Source: Paenibacillus oryzisoli (GTDB taxonomy: Bacteria; Bacillota; Bacilli; Paenibacillales; NBRC-103111). Taken from it: 64,000 nt of DNA. The stretch lies in contig NZ_LYPB01000076.1 of NCBI RefSeq assembly GCF_001653565.1, positions 47,512 to 111,511 of the forward strand. The letters are read 5' to 3'. Below the pieces are notes generated by a model. The model saw only the letters and a list, made by a program, of their open reading frames with translations, made no database searches and had not been told where the DNA came from. The number at the start of each line of letters is the position of its first letter. The stretch's first letter is position 1. A program made the translations under genes and the position numbers. Below are positions 51,224-59,708 of this stretch, piece after piece.

Positions 51224-51916
51224 ATGATATTAGAGGTTATCGCAACTACGCTGCAAGACGCTATACGAGCTGAAGCGGGTGGTGCAGACCGGATTGAACT
51301 TGTTGCAGATTTGCAACAAGGGGGGTTAACACCGGATGTGGAGCTTCTTAAACGAATCAGAGCTTCCGTCCAAATACCAGTGCATGTGATGATTCGTCCA
51401 CATGCACGATCATTTCACATGTCTGAAGCTGACATCGCCACAATGTTGGGATCGATCCAAAGCATGGAGCGAGCAGGTGCAAGTGCACTTGTATTGGGCG
51501 TGTTGACACCTGACCAGCGGATTGAGCGCCATCATCTTAATATGCTGTTGGCGGCTACATCTTTGCCTGTGACTTTTCATCGGGCCTTCGATGAAATACA
51601 GGAACAAGAGCAAGCATTATCCATGCTGCTGTCATATAAACAAATTCACTCAGTGCTCACTTCTGGTGGAGCTTCAAGTGCACTTCATGCAGTAGAGCAG
51701 ATACGGCGGCTAACGAACTTTACCCGCGGCACTCACGTAAACATCTTGCCAGGTGGTGGTCTTACACTGGACAGTTTAGTTTCATTTGTCCAAGCTACGG
51801 AGGTGCAAAGTGTCCACCTGGGTACTGCTGTTAGAGAACATGGGAATGTGAGCGGAGCTGTGGAGGAAGCAAAGGTAAGACAAGCGAGAAGCTCCTTAGA
51901 TGACTGGAAGGTATAG
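51224..51916 (+). CDS. cutC: CutC-family protein (copper homeostasis)
   Basis: A 230-residue TIM-barrel protein of the CutC family. It begins MILEVIATTLQDAIRAEAGGADRIELV, the family signature, here split as MILEVIATTLQDA and AGGADRIELV. Further signatures are GGLTPD, VMIRPH, LVLGVLTPD, TFHRAFDE, LTSGG and ILPGGGL. The name comes from E. coli copper-sensitive mutants, but the biochemical role is uncertain. The ATG at 51224 is about 10 nt after GGAGG and fits the family N-terminus; an ATG at 51200 and the repeat-derived Glu-Trp stretch upstream are less likely coding. Confidence 0.9.
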   Translation: MILEVIATTLQDAIRAEAGGADRIELVADLQQGGLTPDVELLKRIRASVQIPVHVMIRPHARSFHMSEADIATMLGSIQSMERAGASALVLGVLTPDQRIERHHLNMLLAATSLPVTFHRAFDEIQEQEQALSMLLSYKQIHSVLTSGGASSALHAVEQIRRLTNFTRGTHVNILPGGGLTLDSLVSFVQATEVQSVHLGTAVREHGNVSGAVEEAKVRQARSSLDDWKV

Positions 51917-52031
51917 CAGGAACGAGAGGTTGATCAAAAATAATTTAAGATTTGTCCAAAAGACTGATGAATAGCTGATGGAAATTGAATATAATGGAAG
52001 AGTAAAACTCTGAGAAGATGAGGTGCTATCT

Positions 52032-52340
52032 ATGTATGATTCCACAGATATTCAAAGTAACAAGGGAATGGCCATTCTCGGGTATATTCTGTTTTTCATC
52101 CCGTTAATTGCGGCGAAGGAATCCAAATATGCCTGGTACCATGCCAATCAAGGACTTACTTTGTTCTTGGCATGGGTCATTGTGAATGTCGTCCTCGGCA
52201 TTATTCCATTCATTGGTTGGATTCTTCAGCCGATTGCGAACTTGGCTTTGGTGGTTTTGGCTGTGCTAGGCATTGTTGCAGCAGCGCAAGGTCAAGTGAA
52301 GCCTCTTCCGATTATCGGCGGCTATACGCTTCTGAAGTAG
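52032..52340 (+). CDS. Small membrane protein (DUF4870/Tic20-like)
   Basis: A 102-residue membrane protein with three hydrophobic segments: residues about 13-28, 40-62 and 66-85. The sequence KGMAILGYILFFIPLIAAKE, then YHANQGLTLFLAW, is typical of the DUF4870/Tic20-like group, in which HANQ or HARQ follows the first segment. No function is known. The ATG at 52032 is 6 nt after GAGGTG. A strong terminator follows. Confidence 0.75.
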   Translation: MYDSTDIQSNKGMAILGYILFFIPLIAAKESKYAWYHANQGLTLFLAWVIVNVVLGIIPFIGWILQPIANLALVVLAVLGIVAAAQGQVKPLPIIGGYTLLK

Positions 52341-52357
52341 TAAGTACATAAGCAAAA

Positions 52358-52405
52358 AACAAGGCTGACTCCCTATAGATCATCTACGGGGAGTCAGCCT
52401 TGTTT
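52358..52405 (+). terminator. Terminator after the DUF4870-like gene
   Basis: AACAAGGCTGACTCCC pairs with GGGAGTCAGCCTTGTT around about 14 nt, T-rich tail. It also lies downstream of the convergent MBL gene. Confidence 0.9.
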
Positions 52406-52505
52406 CAAAATATCAGAATTTATAAGTTTTACTTACTAATTATGCTGAATTTCTAGATAAACGCTCTTGTCCTACCAAGGACGGCGTAGCCGTTTGTTTT
52501 GTTTC

Positions 52506-53264
52506 CTAAGGTTCTATCGTTTGGATGATTTCAGCGATTCGTTGGTTGACATTATCTGTGAGTAAGCCACCGTGGTAACAAAGAACTCTCTCGATATCAT
52601 ACTGTAAGAATTTACGCAATGATTGCAAGGCCAAGGGATAATCAGCACAATAAGCAGGTATAGGTCCTTGAAGCTGTCCTTCAGAGACAACCATAGAATC
52701 CGCGGCGATTAATGTTTTACTTGATGTATGATAAAGACTCATATGCCCAGGGGTATGTCCAGGTGTAAGGATGACAACGATTCCACCACATCTGTCGATG
52801 ACCTGACCATCTTCTAATATTGTGTTAACCGGTGCTTTCGGCGGGTTCTCTAGGTTGCGTCGAAACGCGTCTCGCCACTCAGGTGTCGTGTCTGCAGGTA
52901 AATTGGCAACTGCGCGTTCAATAGAAGCAGGAGTTACTTTTATTAACATTTTATCGCCTTGAATATATGGCTTTTCGAGTTCAGATGCGAATACTTCTAG
53001 GGGACGTGAAGAGTCTTGAAGTAATGAAGGAAGTCCTCCGATATGGTCGATGTCCTGATGTGTAAGGATAACGGAATCCAATGTTGTTGCATCGATGCCT
53101 AAGGTATCAATTGATTTATGTAAGAGTGGAAGTGTTCCAGGGTAGCCAGTATCAATAAGTAGAGCTCCTTGCTCATCAACGAATAGTGCGGGATAAATGA
53201 CATTGGTTCGACCCATAAGCTGAACGGATAATTCAACACCGTAAAGTCCTTCTGAAATTTGCAT
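52506..53264 (-). CDS. MBL-fold metallo-hydrolase with variant HxDxDH motif
   Basis: A 252-residue metallo-beta-lactamase-fold hydrolase. The metal motif reads LTHQDIDHIGG (residues 67-77), so the second His of HxHxDH is Asp, a variant found in some Bacillales members. GHTPGHMSLY gives the next His, ADSM the bridging Asp and CYHGG the last His. Relatives include lactonases and uncharacterised hydrolases; the substrate is unknown. GGAGGG precedes the ATG. Two consensus-like promoters lie in tandem upstream. Confidence 0.85.
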   Translation of the reverse strand: MQISEGLYGVELSVQLMGRTNVIYPALFVDEQGALLIDTGYPGTLPLLHKSIDTLGIDATTLDSVILTHQDIDHIGGLPSLLQDSSRPLEVFASELEKPYIQGDKMLIKVTPASIERAVANLPADTTPEWRDAFRRNLENPPKAPVNTILEDGQVIDRCGGIVVILTPGHTPGHMSLYHTSSKTLIAADSMVVSEGQLQGPIPAYCADYPLALQSLRKFLQYDIERVLCYHGGLLTDNVNQRIAEIIQTIEP

Positions 53265-53311
53265 GCGAAACCCTCCAATTTGGAATGATAAGTGTGAAAA
53301 GACATAGAATG

Positions 53312-53340
53312 ATCATAACTATTGGCTTGTATTAAGTCAA
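53312..53340 (-). promoter_or_regulatory. Proximal promoter of the MBL hydrolase gene
   Basis: On the minus strand: TTGACT, a 17-nt spacer, TATGAT. Confidence 0.75.
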
Positions 53341-53350
53341 TAAAATATTT

Positions 53351-53379
53351 AATCATATCACACTTTCGTATAAAAGTCA
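53351..53379 (-). promoter_or_regulatory. Distal promoter of the MBL hydrolase gene
   Basis: On the minus strand: TTGACT, a 17-nt spacer, TATGAT, identical in both hexamers and spacing to the proximal one and 39 bp upstream of it. Confidence 0.75.
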
Positions 53380-53514
53380 ATATATGTGCTTATTCTGGTT
53401 GTGCCTTATATATTTTTGTCCAATTTTTGATCATCGTGTGAATAAAATATGAACAAAATCTGATTTTTGTGTTATACTAGTTTTAAAGCACTTACATTTA
53501 AGTCAGGAGTTGTG

Positions 53515-53781
53515 ATGATAATGTCAAACAGAGCCGTGTCCGTAAATACCGTTGAGCGTGTTGAACGAGATGTGATGCCGTTAGTGAAATTGATGACTTT
53601 TGCTGCGTGGGCGTTACTTGCTATAGGTTTGGTTCTTAGCTTAGTTAGTTTAGAAAGCTTCAGTGACCGCAATACAACTTTAATGGTGGGTATTGGGTTT
53701 ATGGTAGGTAGTGTCCACATTTATGTGATTCGTACAGCTATTCATTTGGTTCATTCTCGCAATGTTTCCAAAGGTGAATGA
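53515..53781 (+). CDS. Small two-helix membrane protein, unrecognised
   Basis: An 88-residue protein with a short polar N-terminus, then two hydrophobic segments (about residues 25-45 and 57-75) with a charged end. I do not recognise the family. Starts at 53515 (ATG, 5 nt after AGGAG) and 53521 (ATG, 11 nt) are both possible. A -10-like TATACT lies near 53473. It is followed by a good terminator, so it is a single-gene unit just before qoxABCD. Confidence 0.6.
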   Translation: MIMSNRAVSVNTVERVERDVMPLVKLMTFAAWALLAIGLVLSLVSLESFSDRNTTLMVGIGFMVGSVHIYVIRTAIHLVHSRNVSKGE

Positions 53782-53808
53782 GAACGAGAGTTCGAAGGAA
53801 TACTATGC

Positions 53809-53841
53809 AGGCCTTTCAAGTTAATACTTGGAAGGCTTTTT
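53809..53841 (+). terminator. Terminator before the qox operon
   Basis: AGGCCTTTCAAGT pairs with ACTTGGAAGGCT around TAAT, followed by TTTT. Confidence 0.85.
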
Positions 53842-54010
53842 CCTGTTCATATTTTTCCAGTAGAGTCAACAAACGTTCTGTGACATTTGTTTTACATTAC
53901 TTCGTCAAACCGTTGACGTATTTGTTAAGTTGACTTTGCGATGGTGAACTTTCATGAACAAGATGATATGGTGATAACAGGTAGGATTTGTTGATTGGGA
54001 GGTTAAATGG

Positions 54011-54991
54011 ATGAAGAAGAGAAAGCTTGTACAAGCAGGAATGCTCTTCATGATGGTCGCCATCATCTTAGTACTTTCTGGCTGCAGCCAAGCTATGGTG
54101 TTGGATCCTAAAGGGCCCGTGGGTGCTGAGCAGAGAGATTTAATTGTGATTGCAACAATCTTGTGCGGGGTAATCCTCGTTCCGGTACTTGTTCTCACAG
54201 GTTGGATTGTATGGCGATATCGCGATAGCAAGACCAATAAGGCATCGTATAAACCAAATTGGTCTCACAGTACCTCACTAGAAGTTATATGGTGGGCTGT
54301 ACCGATCATCATTATTGTTACATTGGCTGTGATTACGTTGAAGTACACGTATGCTTTGGAGCCGTCAAAACCATTGAAGTCGGATAAAGAACCGATAACC
54401 ATTCAAGTAACATCACTTGATTGGAAATGGCTGTTTACCTATCCTGAGCAAGGAATTGCGACTGTAAATTACTTGCAAATTCCAGAAGATACACCTATTA
54501 AGTTTGAGCTCACTTCCGATGCGCCAATGAACTCATTTTGGATACCGCAATTAGGTGGGCAAATTTATACAATGTCAGGCATGGCAATGACGCTTTATTT
54601 GCAAGCTGACGAGATTGGGCATTACTTTGGTACAGGAGCGAATTTCAGTGGTGAACATTTCGCTGACATGACGTTTGACGTGAATGCAACTTCACGGGAA
54701 GATTTTGATTCTTTTATTGCGAAGACGAAGAAAGTTCCTACGAAATTGACCAAAGAAGGCTACGAAGAATTAGCGATGCCAGGTAAATCTGGTGTGAAAT
54801 ATTTCTCGGAAGTTCCCGAAGGACTATTTGAACAAGTGGTAAACAAATATACGAATGGTCAATCCGTTCATAATGGCCACGGTGCTGGTCATGAGAGCAA
54901 GGAAACCAAGGAAACGAAGGAAACAACAAAGAAAGAAAGCTCTATGAATGGTACACAAATGGATCATAGTCAGATGAATATGTCGAAATAA
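54011..54991 (+). CDS. qoxA: Quinol oxidase subunit II
   Basis: Subunit II of an aa3-type menaquinol oxidase, 326 residues, a lipoprotein with lipobox LSGC (Cys25). After it, MVLDPKGPVGAEQRDLIV and two membrane segments (about 43-65 and 90-110) precede the periplasmic cupredoxin domain with WIPQLGGQIYTMSGMAM and FSGEHFADMTFDVNA, close to B. subtilis QoxA. The CuA cysteines are absent, marking a quinol rather than cytochrome c oxidase. The last about 45 residues are a Lys/Glu/Thr linker with His-rich and Met-rich parts, ending MDHSQMNMSK. The ATG follows GGGAGGTTAA. It heads qoxABCD. Confidence 0.92.
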   Translation: MKKRKLVQAGMLFMMVAIILVLSGCSQAMVLDPKGPVGAEQRDLIVIATILCGVILVPVLVLTGWIVWRYRDSKTNKASYKPNWSHSTSLEVIWWAVPIIIIVTLAVITLKYTYALEPSKPLKSDKEPITIQVTSLDWKWLFTYPEQGIATVNYLQIPEDTPIKFELTSDAPMNSFWIPQLGGQIYTMSGMAMTLYLQADEIGHYFGTGANFSGEHFADMTFDVNATSREDFDSFIAKTKKVPTKLTKEGYEELAMPGKSGVKYFSEVPEGLFEQVVNKYTNGQSVHNGHGAGHESKETKETKETTKKESSMNGTQMDHSQMNMSK

Positions 54992-55031
54992 ATGGATATC
55001 GATTAAAGTTTTATGAAAGGGAGATCTGCTC

Positions 55032-57002
55032 ATGTTGGATAAAATAAAAGATTTTGCATCTGAGTTTTTCGTAACGGGCGATCCCATGATTCTGGGAGCT
55101 CAAGTTAGTATTGGGCTCTCATTAGTAGCCATGGTATTCGTGCTAACCTTCTTCAGAAAATGGGGGTGGCTCTGGCGGGAATGGTTGACAAGCGTTGATC
55201 ATAAACGAATTGGTATTATGTATATCATCTGTTCGATTCTGATGTTATTCCGCGGTGGTGTGGATGCGCTTCTCATGCGCGTACAGCTCGCCATTCCGGA
55301 TAGTCAGTTCTTGCAGCCTGATCACTATAATCAAATCTTTACAACACATGGCGTTATCATGATTTTATTCATGGCGATGCCGCTTATGTTTGGTTTATTC
55401 AACATTATTGTTCCCCTACAAATTGGAGCACGCGATGTTGCGTATCCATTCTTGAATTCACTCAGCTTCTGGATGTTCTTCTGGGGCGCTATGTTATTCA
55501 ACGTTTCTTTCGTGATCGGCGGTTCACCTGATGCAGGTTGGTTAAGCTATCCACCGCTATCGGAATTGTCGCATAGCCCAGGTGTTGGACAGAACTTCTA
55601 TATTTGGGGTATTCAAATTTCCGGTATCGGAAGCTTGGCAACAGGGATTAACTTCATTGTAACTATTTTGAAAATGCGTACACCAGGCATGAAGTTAATG
55701 AATATGCCGATGTTTACTTGGTCCGTCTTTTCTAGCTGTGTAATTATTATTTTCGCGTTTCCGATTTTAACCGTTACACTTGCACTGCTTTTCCTAGATC
55801 GCTTCTTAGGTGCCCACTTCTTCACATTAGACGGCGGCGGAAATCCGATGATGTATATCAACTTAATATGGATGTGGGGACATCCTGAAGTTTACATTGT
55901 GGTCCTGCCCGCATTCGGTATTTTCTCGGAAATTGTATCAACCTTCTCGAAGAAGAAACTATTCGGCTATAAATCAATGGTCTTCGCCATGCTGATTATC
56001 AGCTTATTGTCCTTCTTCACATGGGCACATCACTTCTTCACGATGGGTTCTGGCGCAGATGTGAATGCCTTCTTCGCCATTAGTACCATGCTTATTGCCA
56101 TACCTACCGGGGCAAAAGTCTTTAACTGGCTGTTCACCATGTTCAGGGGTAAAATTCAGTTCACGACACCGATGCTATGGACGATTGCCTTTATTCCATG
56201 TTTCGTTGTGGGGGGAATGACAGGGGTCTTGCTATCTGTAGCGCCTGCTGATTTTCAGTTCCACAATAGTTACTTCTTGATCGCGCACTTCCATCAAGTC
56301 TTAATCGGCGGAGTTGCCTTCGGATATTTCGCAGGTCTCTATTACTGGTGGCCGAAGATGTTCGGCTTTAAGCTCAATGAACACTTGGGCAAATGGGCAT
56401 TCTGGTTGTGGAACATTGGTTTCTATGTGTGTTTCATGCCGCAATATTTCCTTGGTTTAGACGGTATGACTCGTCGTACCTACACGTATAGCTGGGATAT
56501 GGGTTGGGGACCGCTAAATGTGGTTTCTACAGTCGGCGGATTCTTAATGGGGATAGCTTTCCTATTCCAAGTGTGGCAAATCGCGCACTCCATTAAATTC
56601 ATTAAACAACACAAAGTGTCTGGGGATCCTTGGGATGGTCGTACATTGGAATGGTCGATTGCTTCACCAGCTCCAATCTACAACTTTGCAGTGCTTCCTA
56701 AAGCAGATGTTGCTGATTCATGGTGGGAAGAGAAACAGGGTACAGTTAAAAAGCAACCTGTTCCAACCACCTATGAACCGATTCATATGCCTAAGAATTC
56801 GTCGATTCCATTCATTATTTCGACGCTGTGGTTCTTCGCGGGCTTCGGATTCGTCTGGGATTGGATGTGGCTCACGATTCCTGCACTAATCGGTGTTGCC
56901 ATCTGTATGATAGCTCGTTCGTTCAGTTATGATACAGATTACTATATTCCAGCGGACGAAGTGAAAGCCACGGAAGACGCATGGAAAGGAGTGAAGGTGT
57001 AA
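55032..57002 (+). CDS. qoxB: Quinol oxidase subunit I
   Basis: Catalytic subunit with heme-copper centre, 656 residues and about 14-15 membrane segments. Key residues are visible: TTHGVIM with a low-spin heme His, GHPEVYIVVLPAFG with the CuB His and the cross-linked Tyr, WAHHFFTMG with two CuB His, and AHFHQVLIGG with the heme ligands. SVDHKRIGIMY at the start is the usual subunit I opening. GGGAG precedes the ATG. Its stop overlaps the qoxC start (TAATG). It reduces O2 to water while pumping protons. Confidence 0.95.
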   Translation: MLDKIKDFASEFFVTGDPMILGAQVSIGLSLVAMVFVLTFFRKWGWLWREWLTSVDHKRIGIMYIICSILMLFRGGVDALLMRVQLAIPDSQFLQPDHYNQIFTTHGVIMILFMAMPLMFGLFNIIVPLQIGARDVAYPFLNSLSFWMFFWGAMLFNVSFVIGGSPDAGWLSYPPLSELSHSPGVGQNFYIWGIQISGIGSLATGINFIVTILKMRTPGMKLMNMPMFTWSVFSSCVIIIFAFPILTVTLALLFLDRFLGAHFFTLDGGGNPMMYINLIWMWGHPEVYIVVLPAFGIFSEIVSTFSKKKLFGYKSMVFAMLIISLLSFFTWAHHFFTMGSGADVNAFFAISTMLIAIPTGAKVFNWLFTMFRGKIQFTTPMLWTIAFIPCFVVGGMTGVLLSVAPADFQFHNSYFLIAHFHQVLIGGVAFGYFAGLYYWWPKMFGFKLNEHLGKWAFWLWNIGFYVCFMPQYFLGLDGMTRRTYTYSWDMGWGPLNVVSTVGGFLMGIAFLFQVWQIAHSIKFIKQHKVSGDPWDGRTLEWSIASPAPIYNFAVLPKADVADSWWEEKQGTVKKQPVPTTYEPIHMPKNSSIPFIISTLWFFAGFGFVWDWMWLTIPALIGVAICMIARSFSYDTDYYIPADEVKATEDAWKGVKV

Positions 57003-57616
57003 TGGCACACACAGCTGCACACGGTAGTCACGGCCACGAGCATGATCATGAACATGAGCACGAATCGCTCAAAACGTTCGGATTTTGGATATTTCTGATC
57101 ACAGACGTTATCTTATTCGGTTCTTTATTCGCAACCTATATTGTCCTTCACCAGAATACGAATGGGGGACCGACACCGGAAGAGTTATTCAAAATGCCGG
57201 GCATCATCGCTGAAACCTTCATCTTGCTTACAAGCAGCTTTACGAGCGGATTAGCTTTGCTAGGCATGCATAAAGGAAACATGAAACAATTGATCGGCTG
57301 GTTGATTGTAACCGTGCTGTTGGGAGCTTCTTTCATTGGGTTGGAACTTGCAGAATTCATTACCATGGTTAATCATGAAGGAGCAACAATCTCCACTAGT
57401 GCCTTTCTATCTGCTTTCTTCACTTTGGTAGGTACGCATGGATTACACGTTTCCGTTGGTCTTATTTGGATGATTGGATTGATCTTTCAATTGAAACGAC
57501 GTGGTATCACGACGGTAACGAAACGTAAAGTTACGATCATTTCCTTGTACTGGCATTTCTTGGACGTCGTGTGGATCTTCGTATTTACGGTCGTCTACCT
57601 CATGGGGGTGATGTAA
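57002..57616 (+). CDS. qoxC: Quinol oxidase subunit III
   Basis: Subunit III of the quinol oxidase, 204 residues with five membrane segments, starting LKTFGFWIFLITDVILFGSL, typical of CyoC/QoxC. GTHGLHVSVGLIWM and WHFLDVVWIFVFTVVYL are conserved. The first 20 residues contain eight His, including GHEHDHEHEHE, which is unusual. AAAGGAG lies about 9 nt before the ATG. The start overlaps the qoxB stop. It is directly followed by qoxD. Confidence 0.92.
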   Translation: MAHTAAHGSHGHEHDHEHEHESLKTFGFWIFLITDVILFGSLFATYIVLHQNTNGGPTPEELFKMPGIIAETFILLTSSFTSGLALLGMHKGNMKQLIGWLIVTVLLGASFIGLELAEFITMVNHEGATISTSAFLSAFFTLVGTHGLHVSVGLIWMIGLIFQLKRRGITTVTKRKVTIISLYWHFLDVVWIFVFTVVYLMGVM

Positions 57617-57946
57617 GTGAGCAAACCACATGCAGACACGCATAATAATCATGAGTCTCATGGATCATTGAAATCGTATATCATCGGTTTTGCATTATCG
57701 ATCCTGCTGACCATTATTCCTCTAGTAGTTGTAATGAATGATATGCTTGGAAGGACAGGCACATTGTTTCTAATCTTACTGATGGCGGTACTCCAATTTG
57801 CTGTTCAGTTATTCTTCTTCATGCACGTCAAAGAAGGCGAGAACGCAAAGTGGAATATCATGGCGCTTTTATTTGGATTAGTTATCTTAGTAACGATCGT
57901 AGGCGGTTCTATCTGGATCATGACCTACAACACAGTAGCTCATTAA
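57617..57946 (+). CDS. qoxD: Quinol oxidase subunit IV
   Basis: Subunit IV, 109 residues with three membrane segments. GFALSILLTIIPLVVVM and QLFFFMHVKEGENAKWNIMALLFG are the CyoD/QoxD signatures. The GTG start follows directly after the qoxC stop, with GGGGGTGAT upstream. The N-terminus again has several His (PHADTHNNHESHG). A weaker terminator follows. No cyoE-type heme synthase or ctaA is in the window. Confidence 0.92.
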   Translation: MSKPHADTHNNHESHGSLKSYIIGFALSILLTIIPLVVVMNDMLGRTGTLFLILLMAVLQFAVQLFFFMHVKEGENAKWNIMALLFGLVILVTIVGGSIWIMTYNTVAH

Positions 57947-57968
57947 GTTGTTAAATGCATTGGAAAAT

Positions 57969-58012
57969 GACGTTTTTGGCCTTGTGAAAAGGGGCTGAAG
58001 ACGTCTTTTTTT
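57969..58012 (+). terminator. Terminator of qoxABCD
   Basis: GACGT pairs with ACGTC with an imperfect inner stem (GGCC/GGGGCT), followed by seven T. Confidence 0.65.
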
Positions 58013-58068
58013 ATTATTGACCTACGTCGATCATTTGTGGAAAAAGGGTTGTCTTTCCATTTGCGACA

Positions 58069-58102
58069 TGATACATTATGTATCAGAGATACTTTTTGTA
58101 TC
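58069..58102. promoter_or_regulatory. Twin palindromes overlapping the promoter of the YkuD gene
   Basis: TGATACATTATGTATCA (58069-58085) and GATACTTTTTGTATC (58088-58102) are two palindromes with the same GATAC/GTATC arms, centres 18 bp apart. A possible promoter, TTGTCT, 17 nt, TACATT, overlaps the first. They look like a pair of repressor sites. The regulator is unknown. Confidence 0.6.
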
Positions 58103-58148
58103 ACGCTACAGGTAGGACTATCTAAATAAATGAACGGAGAGGAGTCCA

Positions 58149-59630
58149 ATGATCCGACGAAACCAACGATTTCGTAATCAACTCGATGATCACCTCGTCC
58201 ATTTGCACAAGAATTTGTTCATTAGTCATGGAGACCCCAATTACCACGAGAAGGTTATTCGTTATTTGGATGCCAATTCGCCAGAGGCTCATTTCAATTT
58301 AGGGCAGAAATTTCGTGAAAAAGGGAATTGGAAGCGAGCCAGATTTCATTACAAAGAAGTACTCAAAACGTATCCCTCACCGTTCTATTCTGCTGCCAAT
58401 CGTGCGATTCACCTTCTTGATCAGCAGCAAGCTGCTCACACAGCGAATCTAGAACAGACACTGCCCGGGAAGTCAAAGCCATTATTACCGCCATTTATGA
58501 AAATGTTGTTGCTCGTCTTACTGATTCTCAATGTCATCTTAGTCATATTTTTTGCTGGGAATCAGGCAATCCCACGTACGATAAGTTCGTTGAAACTGTG
58601 GAGTGCAGGCACGCAAGTTTCCTACGAATCAGTAGACAAGCCATTTATACTGTATCTTTCCCCAGAGATGTCACATGCCGATATTGAGAAGAAGCTCCAT
58701 GCTCAAGCCTTGGTTTTGGCTAAGGAAGTTCCGAAGGTCACGATTCTCCTTTATGGGATTGTTACCGAGGACAACAGGGATATGGGGAAAACGATGTTGT
58801 TGACCAATGAAGAGGATATCGGACGGGCGATGGTTATCGCAACGTATCAGCCAGAAGCTGATCCCTTGGTTCACATCCGATTCCTGAACGCTGAATTTAA
58901 AGAGCACCAACCGCTTAGTGCGATTGGTGCTAATTTAGTTCGAACCGCTTTGGCATCTTATCGGGAAGATGTGGGACAAGCTCCTGCCCATATTAATGAG
59001 CTCCTGCAAGATTATCCCCTTAATTATTTGAGCTATATTCCGATAGAAGCGGTGTCGGGTTCAAATGAGATCAAATCCGTATACCAAGGTGATGGTGGTT
59101 GGGTTTTTAACCCCAATGCGACCGATATTGCACATATGTTCTATGCGAATGTTGCCGGAGGCGAGGGGGTTCCTTATGAACCCGTTCATCTTGAAGTGAA
59201 TAAGCGTGATTATCAGCTCCAATTGGTTAGCGGCTCATACTTGTTATGGAACAAACCAATTGGACTAGGTGCTAATGGGAGCACGCCTGATGGTCTTTAT
59301 CGGGTCACAGAGCGGGTGCAACAGCCTAAAGGCAAGACAAGTCAAAGCTATGGAGATGCAGGCTTAGGACTAGGATCTATCGCTTTACATGGCACATACG
59401 ATGAAAGTTCAATTGGAGAGGCGAAGTCACTAGGCTGTATTCGATTAACCAATGAGGATATACAGCAATTATTTCCTTTCGTACCGAAAGGAGCAGAGGT
59501 TCGGATTCTTTCCAGCGAACTTCAACCAAATCTACAAGATGAAATGAATCACATGTCAAAGCTTACTCCATCGAGCTTGTCACTGCACTCTGAATCTGCG
59601 GGCGATGCTATTTTTCACTGGTTAGGCTAA
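58149..59630 (+). CDS. TPR-membrane-anchored L,D-transpeptidase (YkuD domain)
   Basis: A 493-residue protein in three parts. The N-terminal about 100 residues are tetratricopeptide-like (EAHFNLGQKFREKGNWKRAR). One membrane segment (about 117-138) follows, then an outside region and a C-terminal YkuD L,D-transpeptidase domain. Catalytic residues are His414 (LHGTYDES) and Cys430 (SLGCIRL). Such enzymes cross-link or trim peptidoglycan. The TPR part would face the cytosol and may bind partners. GAGAGGAG precedes the ATG. Palindromes upstream suggest tight control. Its terminator at 59629 is clear. Confidence 0.85.
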   Translation: MIRRNQRFRNQLDDHLVHLHKNLFISHGDPNYHEKVIRYLDANSPEAHFNLGQKFREKGNWKRARFHYKEVLKTYPSPFYSAANRAIHLLDQQQAAHTANLEQTLPGKSKPLLPPFMKMLLLVLLILNVILVIFFAGNQAIPRTISSLKLWSAGTQVSYESVDKPFILYLSPEMSHADIEKKLHAQALVLAKEVPKVTILLYGIVTEDNRDMGKTMLLTNEEDIGRAMVIATYQPEADPLVHIRFLNAEFKEHQPLSAIGANLVRTALASYREDVGQAPAHINELLQDYPLNYLSYIPIEAVSGSNEIKSVYQGDGGWVFNPNATDIAHMFYANVAGGEGVPYEPVHLEVNKRDYQLQLVSGSYLLWNKPIGLGANGSTPDGLYRVTERVQQPKGKTSQSYGDAGLGLGSIALHGTYDESSIGEAKSLGCIRLTNEDIQQLFPFVPKGAEVRILSSELQPNLQDEMNHMSKLTPSSLSLHSESAGDAIFHWLG

Positions 59631-59682
59631 AAAGCAGTTGGAGCTTACCGAGTGCATAAACTCGGAAGTCTCAACTGCTTTT
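59629..59682. terminator. Bidirectional terminator after YkuD gene
   Basis: AAAAGCAGTTG pairs with CAACTGCTTTT with an inner CCGAGT/ACTCGG stem; between convergent genes. Confidence 0.88.
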
Positions 59683-59708
59683 AATGTATCGACAATTACT
59701 TATATTAA

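Noticed and set aside
52506..53264. MBL hydrolase as an inactive enzyme because of the missing motif His
   Set aside because: The HxDxDH variant occurs in known Bacillales members and the other metal ligands are intact.
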